The notes: generated from the letters alone by a model not told the origin. 64,000 bases of DNA from Sipunculus nudus (GCA_026874595.1 JAPPUL010000084.1:297001-361000); one strand, 5' to 3'; positions 37,204 through 46,623 are shown, counted from the stretch's first letter. A program made the numbers and translations.

Positions 37204-38226
37204 CTATCTAAACTTTATAGAAAAAGGTATTATAAACGAGATAAACACTATTCTTACCATATGATGAAATGTTACAAATAACGGCTCTATAAAATATACT
37301 ATTGCAATAAGCGACATCTCATGTACTCCACCAGGGGCAAATGCTAAAAACATTGTCATAAAGCTCTTTGGGAAAATTAAAGTACCTATATAAGCTCCAA
37401 AAACTGTTAGTATAAGCAGTATTAAAACAGAAACAAATCCGTGCACACTATATTTAAGCAATTCCCTATGAGAAGCCTTAGATAATCGTAAGCCTATTAT
37501 TGTTCCAATTAAAACTAGAATTATTTGTACTATCCAACTTGGCAATTTACTATCCGTAAGCCCAACCGAATAACAAAAAGCCGCACCCAGCATCCCACCC
37601 AAAAACCATACATTAGGTGCTTTCAATTTAGATAACAAAAGAGAGATTGGAAACGTAAAGACTATTATAACAAGAAGATCAATAATAACTCCCATTCCAA
37701 TAGGCTCCCATATGAAATGATCTATAGAACCTGACTCATATCCTGCGTAATATCTAATAACCCACGGCACTATCCCAACTATCACTAAAACTCGTATTGT
37801 CTGCGTTATAATTATTTTAGGGATTAATATATCACCCCGCTCTATAGAATAACTAACTATATATGCTAAGGCTCCGGGTACTCCTGCTAAAAGCGATTCT
37901 TCTTTACTATATTTTGGAAACTTATAGAAATACCATGCGCATAAGACAGTAACAATAAAGGTGAATACTATCATATAGATTGTTGTATATACCCAATCTG
38001 AATTAATTGTTGTTACTCCTGATTTTAATATTGTGCTCCCAAGATATATTCCAAGCAAGGCAAAGGTCGGTTTGTTTACTGAATCAATAAATACTAGCTT
38101 TACATTTAAAAAACTAAGTAAGGTAAGAAAAAACAATGGGCCCAACAAAAATGGTACAGGTATTTGTAATAATACTGCAAGTGCTACTCCCACTAAAGAT
38201 AACACTATCGTTTTTAGATATATCAT
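37204..38226 (-). CDS. AbrB-family membrane protein
   Basis: The 340 aa integral membrane protein has about ten hydrophobic helices arranged as two repeats with PxxLLGPLFFLT near residues 25-36 and FLGGMLGAAFCYSVG near 208-222, the pattern of the AbrB duplication (PF05145) family, often mislabelled ammonia monooxygenase. The LLAGVPGALAYIVSYSIERG and APGGVHEMSLIAI motifs are typical. These proteins commonly accompany TTT or TRAP loci; their transported compound is unknown. It is last in the minus-strand operon tctC-tctAB-prpF. Confidence 0.82.
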   Translation of the reverse strand: MIYLKTIVLSLVGVALAVLLQIPVPFLLGPLFFLTLLSFLNVKLVFIDSVNKPTFALLGIYLGSTILKSGVTTINSDWVYTTIYMIVFTFIVTVLCAWYFYKFPKYSKEESLLAGVPGALAYIVSYSIERGDILIPKIIITQTIRVLVIVGIVPWVIRYYAGYESGSIDHFIWEPIGMGVIIDLLVIIVFTFPISLLLSKLKAPNVWFLGGMLGAAFCYSVGLTDSKLPSWIVQIILVLIGTIIGLRLSKASHRELLKYSVHGFVSVLILLILTVFGAYIGTLIFPKSFMTMFLAFAPGGVHEMSLIAIVYFIEPLFVTFHHMVRIVFISFIIPFSIKFR

Positions 38227-38258
38227 TAAGTAGATTGATTCCTTCCGTGCTTTTTAAC

Positions 38259-38297
38259 GTGCTTCTTTAATGTGCTTCTTTAATGTGCTTCTTTAAT
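38259..38297. repeat. 13-bp tandem repeat (three copies)
   Basis: Three perfect copies of gtgcttctttaat occupy 38259-38271, 38272-38284 and 38285-38297, with partial copies on both sides. They fill the short gap between prpF and the AbrB-family gene. Confidence 0.9.
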
Positions 38298-38306
38298 GTG
38301 TTTATT

Positions 38307-39386
38307 TTACACATAAACGTGTCCAGAAAATAAAAGACGGGCACTACGTTTTGTATAGCCACTAACTTCACTTATATCATCGCTTGGAAAATCAACTTCT
38401 ACCGTCGTAACTCCAGAAGGGTTTTGTAGGTTAACTGCAGTTTTACCCTTTCTAAATCTCTGTTTTGTTATCCCATTCATTAGCGTTCCTTCAATAAAAC
38501 AACCAGTTGACAAACAAAAACCTGCTGATACTGCAATAGCAGGATGACAGGTTAAGGGTGTAAAATAACGTATGTTTATATCCGCTTTTTTCCCATTCGT
38601 ACCACTAGCTTCACTTATCATTGCAATCTTCGGTATCACATTATCCTTTGCAGGACCTAAGCCCATCTTCTGGGATGCAAGTTCTCTTATACTTTCTAAC
38701 TTAGATATTAAACTCTTATCATCACTAAGCTCATTAACACTCTCATGTCCACTATAACCCAGATCTACTGCATTCACAAACACTGTCGGCATGCTTATAT
38801 CAAGACAGGTTACTTTAACTCCATTTAATTCATCAACCACTTGACCTGTTGGTAAATAATGTCCTGTCTTCCCTCCTGCTATATTTGTAAAATATAAATC
38901 TATTGGCGATGATAGACCAGGTACTCCCGCTATCGCAAAATCTCCCTTATAGGTTATAATTTTATTCGGAGTATTTAATCTTTGCTTTATTGTTGCACCT
39001 GTGTTTATATCATATACTACAACTTCCGTTTGACCATCTTTTATCTGTGCTAGATTATTCTCTAAACTAAATAATCCTACCGCTGTAAGCACATTTCCAC
39101 AAGTCGGTTTATCATCAATTAACGCTTTATCTATTCCAACTTGTAAGAATTTATAATCAACATCTACTCCACTCCTTTTAGACCGAGATATTATTGCGAC
39201 TTTACTCGTTGTGAATGTGGCACCACCTATCCCGTCTATCTGTCGAGGATCCGGACTTCCCATTATCCGTAATATAAGCTCATCTCGTGCTTTTATTTCA
39301 TTTGGCATATCCTCTTCAAGCAAACATACTCCCTTTGATGTTCCTCCACGAAATAGCATACATCTTATCTTTTTTAAATCGTTCAT
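38307..39386 (-). CDS. prpF: PrpF-family isomerase (tricarboxylate-type)
   Basis: The 359 aa protein belongs to the PrpF/DUF453 family of diaminopimelate-epimerase-fold isomerases. Landmarks are CMLFRGGTSKG (about residues 9-19), PDPRQIDGIGGATFTTSKVAII (about 49-70), DKPTCGNVLTAVG (about 92-104) with the catalytic Cys, and RYFTPLTCHPAIAVS (about 274-288). Members act on 2-methylaconitate, 4-oxalomesaconate or aconitate. Its place behind a tricarboxylate transporter suggests an aconitate-like imported substrate, but which one cannot be told. Confidence 0.8.
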   Translation of the reverse strand: MNDLKKIRCMLFRGGTSKGVCLLEEDMPNEIKARDELILRIMGSPDPRQIDGIGGATFTTSKVAIISRSKRSGVDVDYKFLQVGIDKALIDDKPTCGNVLTAVGLFSLENNLAQIKDGQTEVVVYDINTGATIKQRLNTPNKIITYKGDFAIAGVPGLSSPIDLYFTNIAGGKTGHYLPTGQVVDELNGVKVTCLDISMPTVFVNAVDLGYSGHESVNELSDDKSLISKLESIRELASQKMGLGPAKDNVIPKIAMISEASGTNGKKADINIRYFTPLTCHPAIAVSAGFCLSTGCFIEGTLMNGITKQRFRKGKTAVNLQNPSGVTTVEVDFPSDDISEVSGYTKRSARLLFSGHVYV

Positions 39387-39443
39387 AATATTACCCTATC
39401 ACATTAGCTTTTAGTTTAATCATAATATAACTACATAATAAAA

Positions 39444-41489
39444 CTAATAGAAGAATGTGTCATATATTAGCCCCATAGGCAAATGTAATGTCATTATGTT
39501 TTGAATAAATAGCAAAAACCCTATCGCTATACCTGTTATAACTAGCGTTTTTAGCCATGATGCATTTGTATATATTTTAATTATAGATATAAATATTATC
39601 CCTATCGCAACCACAAAGCCCAATAACCAGCTTCCTAAGGCCATAAAACAAAACCATAGAAAATTACGCCACGTTGATACCCAATAACTCTTGTCAGATT
39701 CTATCTCCTCCTCTTTTACACGAGCCTTTTCAAAACCCTTTCCCCTCTTATAAGGTAATAATAGTAAATACAGCAGCGCCACTATGCAAATTAATATTAC
39801 TATTGAAACCGATATTGGAAAAAGTAGTCCTAGAAATTCATGTTGCCTACTATCATACAAGGCATATAGTGCAAATAAAACTATCCCTACTATAAAGAAC
39901 AATTCCTTTTTAAATCTGCTTGGAGTAAACACTTCATCTTCATCTATCATTTGCCCATCTGTAACACTACCATCTCCCCCATCTCCCCCATCTCCTTCTC
40001 CTCCCCCATCCTTCTTTCTAATCTTCTTCTTGAATAAAACATTACCAAGCACTATTGACACAACTGTCAATAGCAATATTACTATCACTCCAGGACGAGT
40101 CAAAAATGACCATGAATAAAACTGAAGAGCTTGATATAAATATGTTTCTATTGTATCCGATAATACAAAACCTATTAATAATGCAGGACGGGACCAATTA
40201 AAATACTTAAACAAAATACCTACTACCCCAATTCCTAACAATAGTAGCAAGTCTTCTAGACTACGGGTCGCTTGTATCGCCGCAAAGCATATTACCATTA
40301 TCATAAACGGACCCAAATAACCATACTGAATTTGGGTTACTTTTGACACTTTGTTAGACAATAATATACATGTACCCGTTCCTATCACATTAGCAAGTGC
40401 TAAAGACCATATTATTGTATACGATATATGTAAATCTTTTTGCACCAACCCAGGACCAGGTTCTATTCCTAATATTGTAAGCCCTCCTAAAAATACTGCC
40501 ATACTACCGCTTCCCGGTATCCCAAATAATAATGTAGGAATTAATCCGCCTCCCTCTTTTGCATTATTTGCTGACTCAGGGGCTATTACTCCTCGTATCT
40601 CTCCTTTTCCAAAATTGCTTTTATCCTTTGTCGTCTGTACAACATGTCCATAAGCAATCCAATCAACTACACTACCACCCAACCCTGGTATTGCTCCAAT
40701 TAAAGCTCCCAAAGGCGCACACCTTGCTATTACCCATTTGTGTATCCACGTGTCCTTTAACCCTTTAAACCAACCCTTCCCTAAAGAAGTCCCACCCCCC
40801 TCTGAGGCTATCTTTTTATTTTTAACAAGCAAATCTACTATCTCGGGTATTGCAAATATCCCAAGACTCACTATAACAAGCTTAAGTCCATCAAACAAAT
40901 AGTAACTTCCAAATGTTAACCTCCATTCCCCTGTCGCAGGAGCCCCTCCTATCGCACCCATCAATAAACCAAGCCCGCAGGCTATAAAACCCTTATTTAT
41001 ATTCTTACCACTTAATACCCCCACCATACTAAGTCCAAGAACTGCCAAGCTAAATAATTCTGCAGAGGTAAATGAAAGGATTAAAGGACGCGCAAATACT
41101 ATTGTAAGCATTAATATAAGCGCACCTATTAATCCTCCTATCAGCGATGAGGAAAATGCCGCACTCAATGCTCGGGCTGCCTCCCCTTTCTTTGCCAAGG
41201 GATAGCCGTCTAATATCGTTGCTTGCGACGACGATGAGCCCGGTATCCCCATTAGCACTGAGGTAAATGTATCTGAGGTCGGTATTACCGCAACCAAGCC
41301 TATTAACAACGCTAACGCTGAGGTTGCATCCATTCCATATAAAAACGGAAGCATAATTGAAAAACCTACTATACCTCCAAGCCCAGGCAGTATCCCTATC
41401 GATATACCAAGAAATACTCCAGCTATTAGATACAGCATATGCTCAAACGTTAGCAGCTGCTGTAGTGTCATCAATAACGCTTCTATCAC
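39444..41489 (-). CDS. Fused TctA-TctB permease of a tripartite tricarboxylate transporter
   Basis: The 681 aa protein joins the two membrane subunits of a TTT system. Residues about 1-490 are TctA, with GVFLGISIGILPGLGGIVGFS (18-38), the SDTFTSVLMGIPGSSSSQATILDGYPLAKKGEAARAL region and APESANNAKEGGGLIPTLLFGIPGSG. A glycine/aspartate linker (about 492-506) follows, then a four-helix TctB (about 528-681). TctA and TctB are usually separate genes. The GTG start follows AAGGAGG. It lies between tctC and prpF. Confidence 0.88.
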   Translation of the reverse strand: MIEALLMTLQQLLTFEHMLYLIAGVFLGISIGILPGLGGIVGFSIMLPFLYGMDATSALALLIGLVAVIPTSDTFTSVLMGIPGSSSSQATILDGYPLAKKGEAARALSAAFSSSLIGGLIGALILMLTIVFARPLILSFTSAELFSLAVLGLSMVGVLSGKNINKGFIACGLGLLMGAIGGAPATGEWRLTFGSYYLFDGLKLVIVSLGIFAIPEIVDLLVKNKKIASEGGGTSLGKGWFKGLKDTWIHKWVIARCAPLGALIGAIPGLGGSVVDWIAYGHVVQTTKDKSNFGKGEIRGVIAPESANNAKEGGGLIPTLLFGIPGSGSMAVFLGGLTILGIEPGPGLVQKDLHISYTIIWSLALANVIGTGTCILLSNKVSKVTQIQYGYLGPFMIMVICFAAIQATRSLEDLLLLLGIGVVGILFKYFNWSRPALLIGFVLSDTIETYLYQALQFYSWSFLTRPGVIVILLLTVVSIVLGNVLFKKKIRKKDGGGEGDGGDGGDGSVTDGQMIDEDEVFTPSRFKKELFFIVGIVLFALYALYDSRQHEFLGLLFPISVSIVILICIVALLYLLLLPYKRGKGFEKARVKEEEIESDKSYWVSTWRNFLWFCFMALGSWLLGFVVAIGIIFISIIKIYTNASWLKTLVITGIAIGFLLFIQNIMTLHLPMGLIYDTFFY

Positions 41490-41520
41490 TGATACTACAC
41501 CTCCTTATCTATAACTTTAT

Positions 41521-42609
41521 CTACAACCTTGCTTTATACTTCCTTCTAAGCCAATTCTTTATCCATTGCTTAGATCGTCTGCTAACAGTTATCGCCTTCT
41601 TTTTTAATACCTCTGCTTCTCCCCCTGTTACTTGTTTATACCTTCCTATCTTACCTGCATTCTTGCTTGCAAAGCCAGGTTCTGTTATTATCTTTGTAAA
41701 GGCGTTAGTGTAGGTATTTATAATCTCTTTTGATGTGCCTTTTGGCAAAAATATCATCTTTTGGGCAGCAAAACCCGCTACAAAAAACGTCTTCCATGCT
41801 TCAAACCCTGGACCCCGAGGCTTTTGTCCATATATCATCTCATAAGCCTCTGCAAGGTGGGGTAAGTCTGGAAAAGTCGGATCTCTTGTCAAATTACCAT
41901 CCTCATCAACACTTCCCCAAGAGAGTAAAGGTATAGCTTTACCTGCATCAGCATCAGGTTTAACTCCTTTCAAGTATGCTGGGGTTGTCTGATAATCAAG
42001 ATTTGTCTCTCCTCTCAAGAAGGCTAAACGACCTCCTTTTCGCCCTTTCATCCCAAATACCACCTGTACGTCAAGGCCAAGTAAGTCAAAGGCTAGTAAC
42101 GGAATTATGTCAAGTGATACCGGACCTATACTTGCAAACTTAAGCTTCTTTCCCCGCAACTTAGGTATATCTTTTGCACTACTTATTCCAAGATCTGGGG
42201 ATGCATATAATACCCCTCCTGTTGGACTGCCAAGCACTATATGCCAATCTTTATATTCATAGCGTACACGCCTATCATCCAGTAAATAAGGCATTTGTGT
42301 TGAACCAGCTGTCATTAAAATAGTACGTCCATCTGGTCTTGCTCTATTTGCAAAGAAGTTTGCTCCTTTCGTAGAGCCTCCTCCAGGCATGTTTTTGACT
42401 ACCACGTTGGGCTTGCCTGGCAAGGCATCCGCAAGCAATGGCGCATAAAAACGTGATAACCTATCTGTACCCCCTCCTGCTTTAAACGGAGCTATCAATT
42501 CTATTGTCTGCCCTCTAAAGCTTACATCTGAATAACTTGTGTCTCCATAAAAAACTAGGAAACCTATCACTACAAAGACTCCTAGCATCTTAAATACTTT
42601 GTTTATCAT
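41521..42609 (-). CDS. tctC: Tripartite tricarboxylate transporter binding protein
   Basis: The 362 aa periplasmic protein has a signal peptide (hydrophobic about 8-22) and a TctC domain: IELIAPFKAGGGTDRLSRFYAPLLADAL, VVVKNMPGGGSTKGANFFA and RPDGRTILMTAG are the standard N-lobe landmarks. It delivers the substrate to TctAB. An upstream in-frame TTG at 42627 would put AAGGAG inside the coding region, so ATG 42609 is the correct start. It is first in the TTT operon and reads away from the nearby barrel genes. Confidence 0.9.
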   Translation of the reverse strand: MINKVFKMLGVFVVIGFLVFYGDTSYSDVSFRGQTIELIAPFKAGGGTDRLSRFYAPLLADALPGKPNVVVKNMPGGGSTKGANFFANRARPDGRTILMTAGSTQMPYLLDDRRVRYEYKDWHIVLGSPTGGVLYASPDLGISSAKDIPKLRGKKLKFASIGPVSLDIIPLLAFDLLGLDVQVVFGMKGRKGGRLAFLRGETNLDYQTTPAYLKGVKPDADAGKAIPLLSWGSVDEDGNLTRDPTFPDLPHLAEAYEMIYGQKPRGPGFEAWKTFFVAGFAAQKMIFLPKGTSKEIINTYTNAFTKIITEPGFASKNAGKIGRYKQVTGGEAEVLKKKAITVSRRSKQWIKNWLRRKYKARL

Positions 42610-42627
42610 CTTTTTACTCCTTCCCAA

Positions 42628-42931
42628 TTAAAAAATTTGGAAATTTTGAAATAAACTAATAGTTTTTTAAGTATATAAATTATTTAAGATATATTAAATA
42701 TACATTGACAATTAAAAAAATAAATTATGTTAATTATTTTCCCTTTGCATTATTTTCCATTATTTGCAATCTCTCTTTCACAAACAAACATAACTTAGAT
42801 TAATCTCTATTATATCAGGTTTTAAGAATGCTTTTAAGAATGTTTTTAAGGAGGATGTTTTGTTTGAAGTTTTTTATATATGACTAAAAGGCATGCTCAG
42901 TATAAATGGCAAGATAATACAAAGAGTAATT
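42628..42931. other. Intergenic region upstream of the TTT operon
   Basis: These 304 bp are AT-rich. They contain a near-tandem pair of ttttaagaatg (about 42821-42845) and AAGGAGG followed by ATG at 42855, but that frame is only ten codons and is judged spurious. Promoters for tctC should be here; none is clear. Confidence 0.5.
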
Positions 42932-43495
42932 TTATCTAAACTTATATCTAAAACCAAACAAAAACTCGGTTTTATACATTATTCTCGTAGCAAGGATAAT
43001 TTCTGTGCGAAACATAAGTGGTACATACAAAACCTTTTTATACACAGGAATCTCTGTCCCAACACCAAACATAAAAAGAAAACCATTACTTTTATTATCA
43101 CCCACACCAAAAGCAGCACCTACTCCTGCACTAAATTTTAACCAATCATCAAACAAATGTAAATTAATTATGAAAAGAAGTCCTACATAATCAATTCTAC
43201 CTATACCAGCCCATAAATCCTTATATTGTGTGCTCTTTATCGTTAAGGCATGAGTATAATGTAATTCAAATCCACCAGAAAAATATTCACTAAATCTATA
43301 TGTAGTATCTAGATATATACCATAATTTAGCTTATTATCTCCCTTATCATCAATATGTTGTCCTGTTGCTGTATACCCAAGTCCACCAGAAACCCCAAGT
43401 GTAAAATAGCTATTATATGTATATCCTAAAATAGGAATTAATGTTAGTGCTGTAAGCGTTATAAAAACTAAAGAAAACTTTTTATATAGATTCAT
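42932..43495 (-). CDS. Small outer-membrane beta-barrel protein, paralogue 2
   Basis: This is a 187 aa relative of the barrels at 36503 and 43681: signal peptide (to about residue 25), then YFTLGVSGGLGYTATG, HLFDDWLKFSAGVGAAFGVGDNKS and VPLMFRTEIIL, ending FRYKFR. An in-frame ATG at 43510 is also possible, but AAAGGA lies directly against it, while ATG 43495 gives a better basic signal-peptide start (MNLYKK). Function is unknown. It lies between tctC and paralogue 3, on the same strand. Confidence 0.72.
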   Translation of the reverse strand: MNLYKKFSLVFITLTALTLIPILGYTYNSYFTLGVSGGLGYTATGQHIDDKGDNKLNYGIYLDTTYRFSEYFSGGFELHYTHALTIKSTQYKDLWAGIGRIDYVGLLFIINLHLFDDWLKFSAGVGAAFGVGDNKSNGFLFMFGVGTEIPVYKKVLYVPLMFRTEIILATRIMYKTEFLFGFRYKFR

Positions 43496-43680
43496 ATGTA
43501 CGACAGCCATCCTTTATCATTTAGTTTGTGTTTACAAATCTATATACGAATAGAGAAAAAAGTATATCGTACTTGTTTTTTTTTTAATAAAATGTTATAC
43601 TGTTTTCTCTATATCTAGTTTCTCGATAGTTAATTAATTGAAAAAAGAAAAAAGAGCTAAAACTAAGCTTATACTAATAC

Positions 43681-44244
43681 TTATAAGAACCTATATCTAA
43701 ACCCAAGGTTTATAACAGTTTTAAATAAAGTAGTTAATCCAGACCTTGGTATTAGAAAGTCTGTTCTTACCATAATAGGAAAGTACAAATTCTTATATAT
43801 AGGTATTTCCAAGCCTGCATTTATCATATAAGTCAAATAAGTACCTGTATCAGGACCAAGACCAAAATTCCCACCAAGACCAAAGCCAAGTTTAAACCAA
43901 TCGTCAAGCATATGAAGATTAAACATAAATAATAGTCCAACATACTTATTTTCAGCATCGCTTGGATCAGGAACATGCGCATAAGATACTTCAATTCCAG
44001 CAGATATATATTGCATGAATCTATACGTCATATCAATATGAACACCATAAGTTAACTTTTTATTTATTATGCCAGCTCCCGAAGTTGTACTAAAATCACT
44101 CCCATTTGCACTCATCCCAATTCCTGCAAGTACTCCAAGAGTAAAATGCCTATTAAATTCCTTAGAATAGTCATGTGCATGACTTAGAATTGGAAGGCTA
44201 AGAAAAAGTAAAGAAGAGCATAGTATACAAAATTTAAGTTTCAT
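43681..44244 (-). CDS. Small outer-membrane beta-barrel protein, paralogue 3
   Basis: The 187 aa protein has a signal peptide (to about residue 23, ending SHA) and the same strand pattern as the other two: HFTLGVLAGIGMSANGS, MLDDWFKLGFGLGGNFGLG, FPIMVRTDFLI and a final LGFRYRFL. It is closest to paralogue 2 by shared landmarks (DDWFK, FMFNLH). The pair probably arose by duplication. A 170 bp AT-rich gap separates them. A role as a small porin or surface protein is inferred. Confidence 0.72.
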   Translation of the reverse strand: MKLKFCILCSSLLFLSLPILSHAHDYSKEFNRHFTLGVLAGIGMSANGSDFSTTSGAGIINKKLTYGVHIDMTYRFMQYISAGIEVSYAHVPDPSDAENKYVGLLFMFNLHMLDDWFKLGFGLGGNFGLGPDTGTYLTYMINAGLEIPIYKNLYFPIMVRTDFLIPRSGLTTLFKTVINLGFRYRFL

Positions 44245-44526
44245 AGTATCATCCTTTATAACTTTTTAAAGTTTGCACAGCATATAAATACCTTTATATT
44301 GCTATACAACAATACTCCTAACACCTGTATATTTTATTTTGTTCGAATAATTACTAAATTCTTAATAATTACTAAATTAGTAACTACAAAAATGAAGCTT
44401 AGCATAAACAGTAAAAAACTATAAGCTAGTTTTATATAACTTACTTACTATAAATAGATAGCTAAATTTAGATAGCTAAATTTACATCATAAACTAGATT
44501 ATTATAGCAGCAATTATTATTACTCA
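44245..44526. other. Divergent intergenic region between barrel gene and nadA
   Basis: No gene is apparent. A 14 bp tandem duplication (agatagctaaattt at 44456-44469 and 44470-44483) lies upstream of the nadA promoter, and ctagattat at 44494-44502 repeats the half-site of the palindrome found at that promoter. Confidence 0.6.
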
Positions 44527-44555
44527 TTGACTATAATCTAGATTATACATATATT
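44527..44555 (+). promoter_or_regulatory. nadA promoter with palindromic operator in the spacer
   Basis: TTGACT (44527-44532) and TATATT (44550-44555), 17 bases apart, make a good sigma-70-type promoter 19 bp before nadA. Inside the spacer TATAATCTAGATTATA (44532-44547) is a perfect 16 bp palindrome. A bound repressor there would block RNA polymerase, as expected for an NAD-biosynthesis regulator, though the regulator is not identified. Confidence 0.5.
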
Positions 44556-44573
44556 TGAAAATTATAAACAAGT

Positions 44574-45680
44574 ATGGATAATAGTATGAGACAAGAAGTT
44601 GGTAGTTTGCAAGATGAGCTATATAAAACACTTAGTAGTGAAGAACTTTCAACTAGAATACAAAAAGCAAAAGATAAATTAGGCGATAAGCTTTATATAC
44701 TTGGACATCATTATCAGACAGATGATGTTATAAAATATGCAGATGAGACAGGTGATTCCCTTGCACTTGCACAAAAAGCCTCAAAAGTTACAAAAGCACA
44801 ATATATAGTCTTTTGTGGCGTGCACTTTATGGCAGAAAGCGCTGATATCTTAACAAGCGATAAACAAAAAGTTATACTCCCTGACCTTAGTGCTGGATGC
44901 TCTATGGCAGATATGGCTTCTATCGAAGCTCTTGAGGACGGATGGGAAGAAATTACATCTTTAACCAAAGACACAATAATACCTATTACATATATAAATT
45001 CAAGTGCTGCTATAAAAGCCTTTTGTGGAATGCATGATGGCATCGTTTGCACATCATCTAATGCCCACAAAGTCTTGGATTGGGCTTTTGCTAAAGGTCA
45101 GAAGGTAATATTTTTACCAGATAGAAACTTAGGTAAGAACACCGCTTATGCTATGGGTATTCCGCTTAATAAAATAATTATATGGGATCCTGATAAAGAT
45201 TTAGGAGGTAATACTCCTGAGAGCATTATAAACTCAAAAGTTATTTTATGGGAAGGGTATTGTAGTGTGCATGAGATGTTTAACGTGTCGCATATTAAAC
45301 AGTGCAGAGAAGCCGATCCTGATATAAAGATACTTGTACATCCTGAATGCTCTTTTGATGTTGTTAATATGTCGGATTATGTTGGGTCAACAAGTTTTAT
45401 TATAAACACTATAAAGGATGCAAAGCTTGGTTCAAAATGGGCTATTGGAACAGAGATTAATCTTGTGGGAAGGCTTAAAAAAATGCATCCTTCCCTTATG
45501 ATAAAATCTCTATCGCCTTATCAATGCCTTTGTGCGACCATGTTTAGGATACGGCCTCAATATTTGCTTAATGTTCTTGAAAGACTTTTAGAAGGTAAGG
45601 TTATAAATAGAATAACAGTTGATGAGCAAATCGCTCATTATAGTAAGATAAGTTTAGATAGGATGCTTGAACTTAAATAA
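44574..45680 (+). CDS. nadA: Quinolinate synthase
   Basis: The 368 aa [4Fe-4S] enzyme condenses iminoaspartate with dihydroxyacetone phosphate to quinolinate for NAD synthesis. Landmarks are LGHHYQTDDVIKYADETGDSLALA (about residues 43-66), CGVHFMAESADIL, LPDLSAGCSMADM and the C-terminal IRPQYLLNVLERLLEG. The cluster cysteines fit FCGVH, GYCSVH and SPYQCLC. No nadB or nadC is in the window. A spacer-located palindrome at the promoter suggests dedicated control. Confidence 0.93.
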   Translation: MDNSMRQEVGSLQDELYKTLSSEELSTRIQKAKDKLGDKLYILGHHYQTDDVIKYADETGDSLALAQKASKVTKAQYIVFCGVHFMAESADILTSDKQKVILPDLSAGCSMADMASIEALEDGWEEITSLTKDTIIPITYINSSAAIKAFCGMHDGIVCTSSNAHKVLDWAFAKGQKVIFLPDRNLGKNTAYAMGIPLNKIIIWDPDKDLGGNTPESIINSKVILWEGYCSVHEMFNVSHIKQCREADPDIKILVHPECSFDVVNMSDYVGSTSFIINTIKDAKLGSKWAIGTEINLVGRLKKMHPSLMIKSLSPYQCLCATMFRIRPQYLLNVLERLLEGKVINRITVDEQIAHYSKISLDRMLELK

Positions 45681-45718
45681 AATAAACTATAATTACTAAT
45701 TATATAATTGCTATATTT

Positions 45719-45762
45719 ATAGAAAACAAATAGAAAACAAATAGAAAACAAATAGAAAACAA
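45719..45762 (+). repeat. 11-bp tandem repeat (four copies) ahead of the metallo-hydrolase gene
   Basis: Four perfect copies of atagaaaacaa run from 45719 to 45762; the start ATG of the next gene is four bases later. The repeat supplies an A-rich leader but no AGGAG, so it occupies the normal ribosome-binding zone. Confidence 0.9.
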
Positions 45763-45766
45763 AGTT

Positions 45767-46486
45767 ATGCAACTACAAGTTAAACGTCTTACAGTAGGGG
45801 TTCTTGCTGAGAATTGCTATTTGGTATTTAAAGCTAATAATCCTAATAATAAAGAAAGTTCAGAATCACAAGAATCTAAACAAGAGCAAAGTAATGCAGA
45901 CACTACATCGGCTAAACAACCTGCTATTATAGTCGATCCCGGCGATGATATTAATTATATAATGTCTTTTTTAAACGATAACAATTTATATATAAAGTCC
46001 ATAATATTAACTCATGCTCACTTTGACCATATTAGCGCTGTTAAACACTTAAACGACTTTTATAATGCCAATATATATCTACATGAAGATGAGTTTGAAC
46101 TTTACTATTCAACTGACAAACAGTCGGCATACTTTAATATACCGGATTATGATGTGCCTTTTGTTAGTGATAAGGTTAAAGATGGGCAGACTTTATTCTT
46201 TCTAGATTCAAAAGTAAAAGTTATACATACCCCAGGACATACCAAAGGTTCTGTTTGTTATCACTTTGTAGACCATAATATATTATTTACAGGCGATACG
46301 CTCTTTAAAGATAGCATAGGACGCGTTGATCTGCCAACTGGTAATAAAGAGGATATGTTAGAATCTCTTAAAAAATTACTCAGGCTGCCCGATGAAACAA
46401 CTATATATCCCGGACATATGGATAGCTCAACTATATCGCATGAGAAGCTTTATAATCCCTATCTTTCAAGTAAGTTCTTCTTCTAA
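45767..46486 (+). CDS. Metallo-beta-lactamase fold hydrolase (glyoxalase II-like)
   Basis: The 239 aa protein has the MBL zinc motifs THAHFDHISA, HTPGHTKGSVCYH, FTGDTLFKDSIGR and IYPGHMDSST, with order and spacing like YcbL/glyoxalase-II-type hydrolases. About 30 residues rich in Ser, Glu and Gln (about 21-45) interrupt the first beta hairpin. Likely a thioester or lactone hydrolase; substrate unknown. The start is ATG 45767, directly behind an 11 bp repeat and without a Shine-Dalgarno. Confidence 0.82.
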   Translation: MQLQVKRLTVGVLAENCYLVFKANNPNNKESSESQESKQEQSNADTTSAKQPAIIVDPGDDINYIMSFLNDNNLYIKSIILTHAHFDHISAVKHLNDFYNANIYLHEDEFELYYSTDKQSAYFNIPDYDVPFVSDKVKDGQTLFFLDSKVKVIHTPGHTKGSVCYHFVDHNILFTGDTLFKDSIGRVDLPTGNKEDMLESLKKLLRLPDETTIYPGHMDSSTISHEKLYNPYLSSKFFF

Positions 46487-46623
46487 GTATATTTTTAAGA
46501 ATACTTATAATACTTATTAAGAATACTTTGCTTTCTTTATATATTTTATTATTTAATGACTTTACTATATTATTGCAAAGTCCGATGTCAAAATGTGCCC
46601 GCTTTGTTATTTAAGGTTAAAAT

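Noticed and set aside
39784-40119. Proline/serine-rich 111-aa plus-strand frame inside tctA-tctB
   Set aside because: It is the complement of the glycine/aspartate linker of the fused permease, not a gene.
42855-42887. Ten-codon open frame after AAGGAGG
   Set aside because: The ATG abuts the purine tract with no spacer and the peptide is too short to judge; no partner gene follows.
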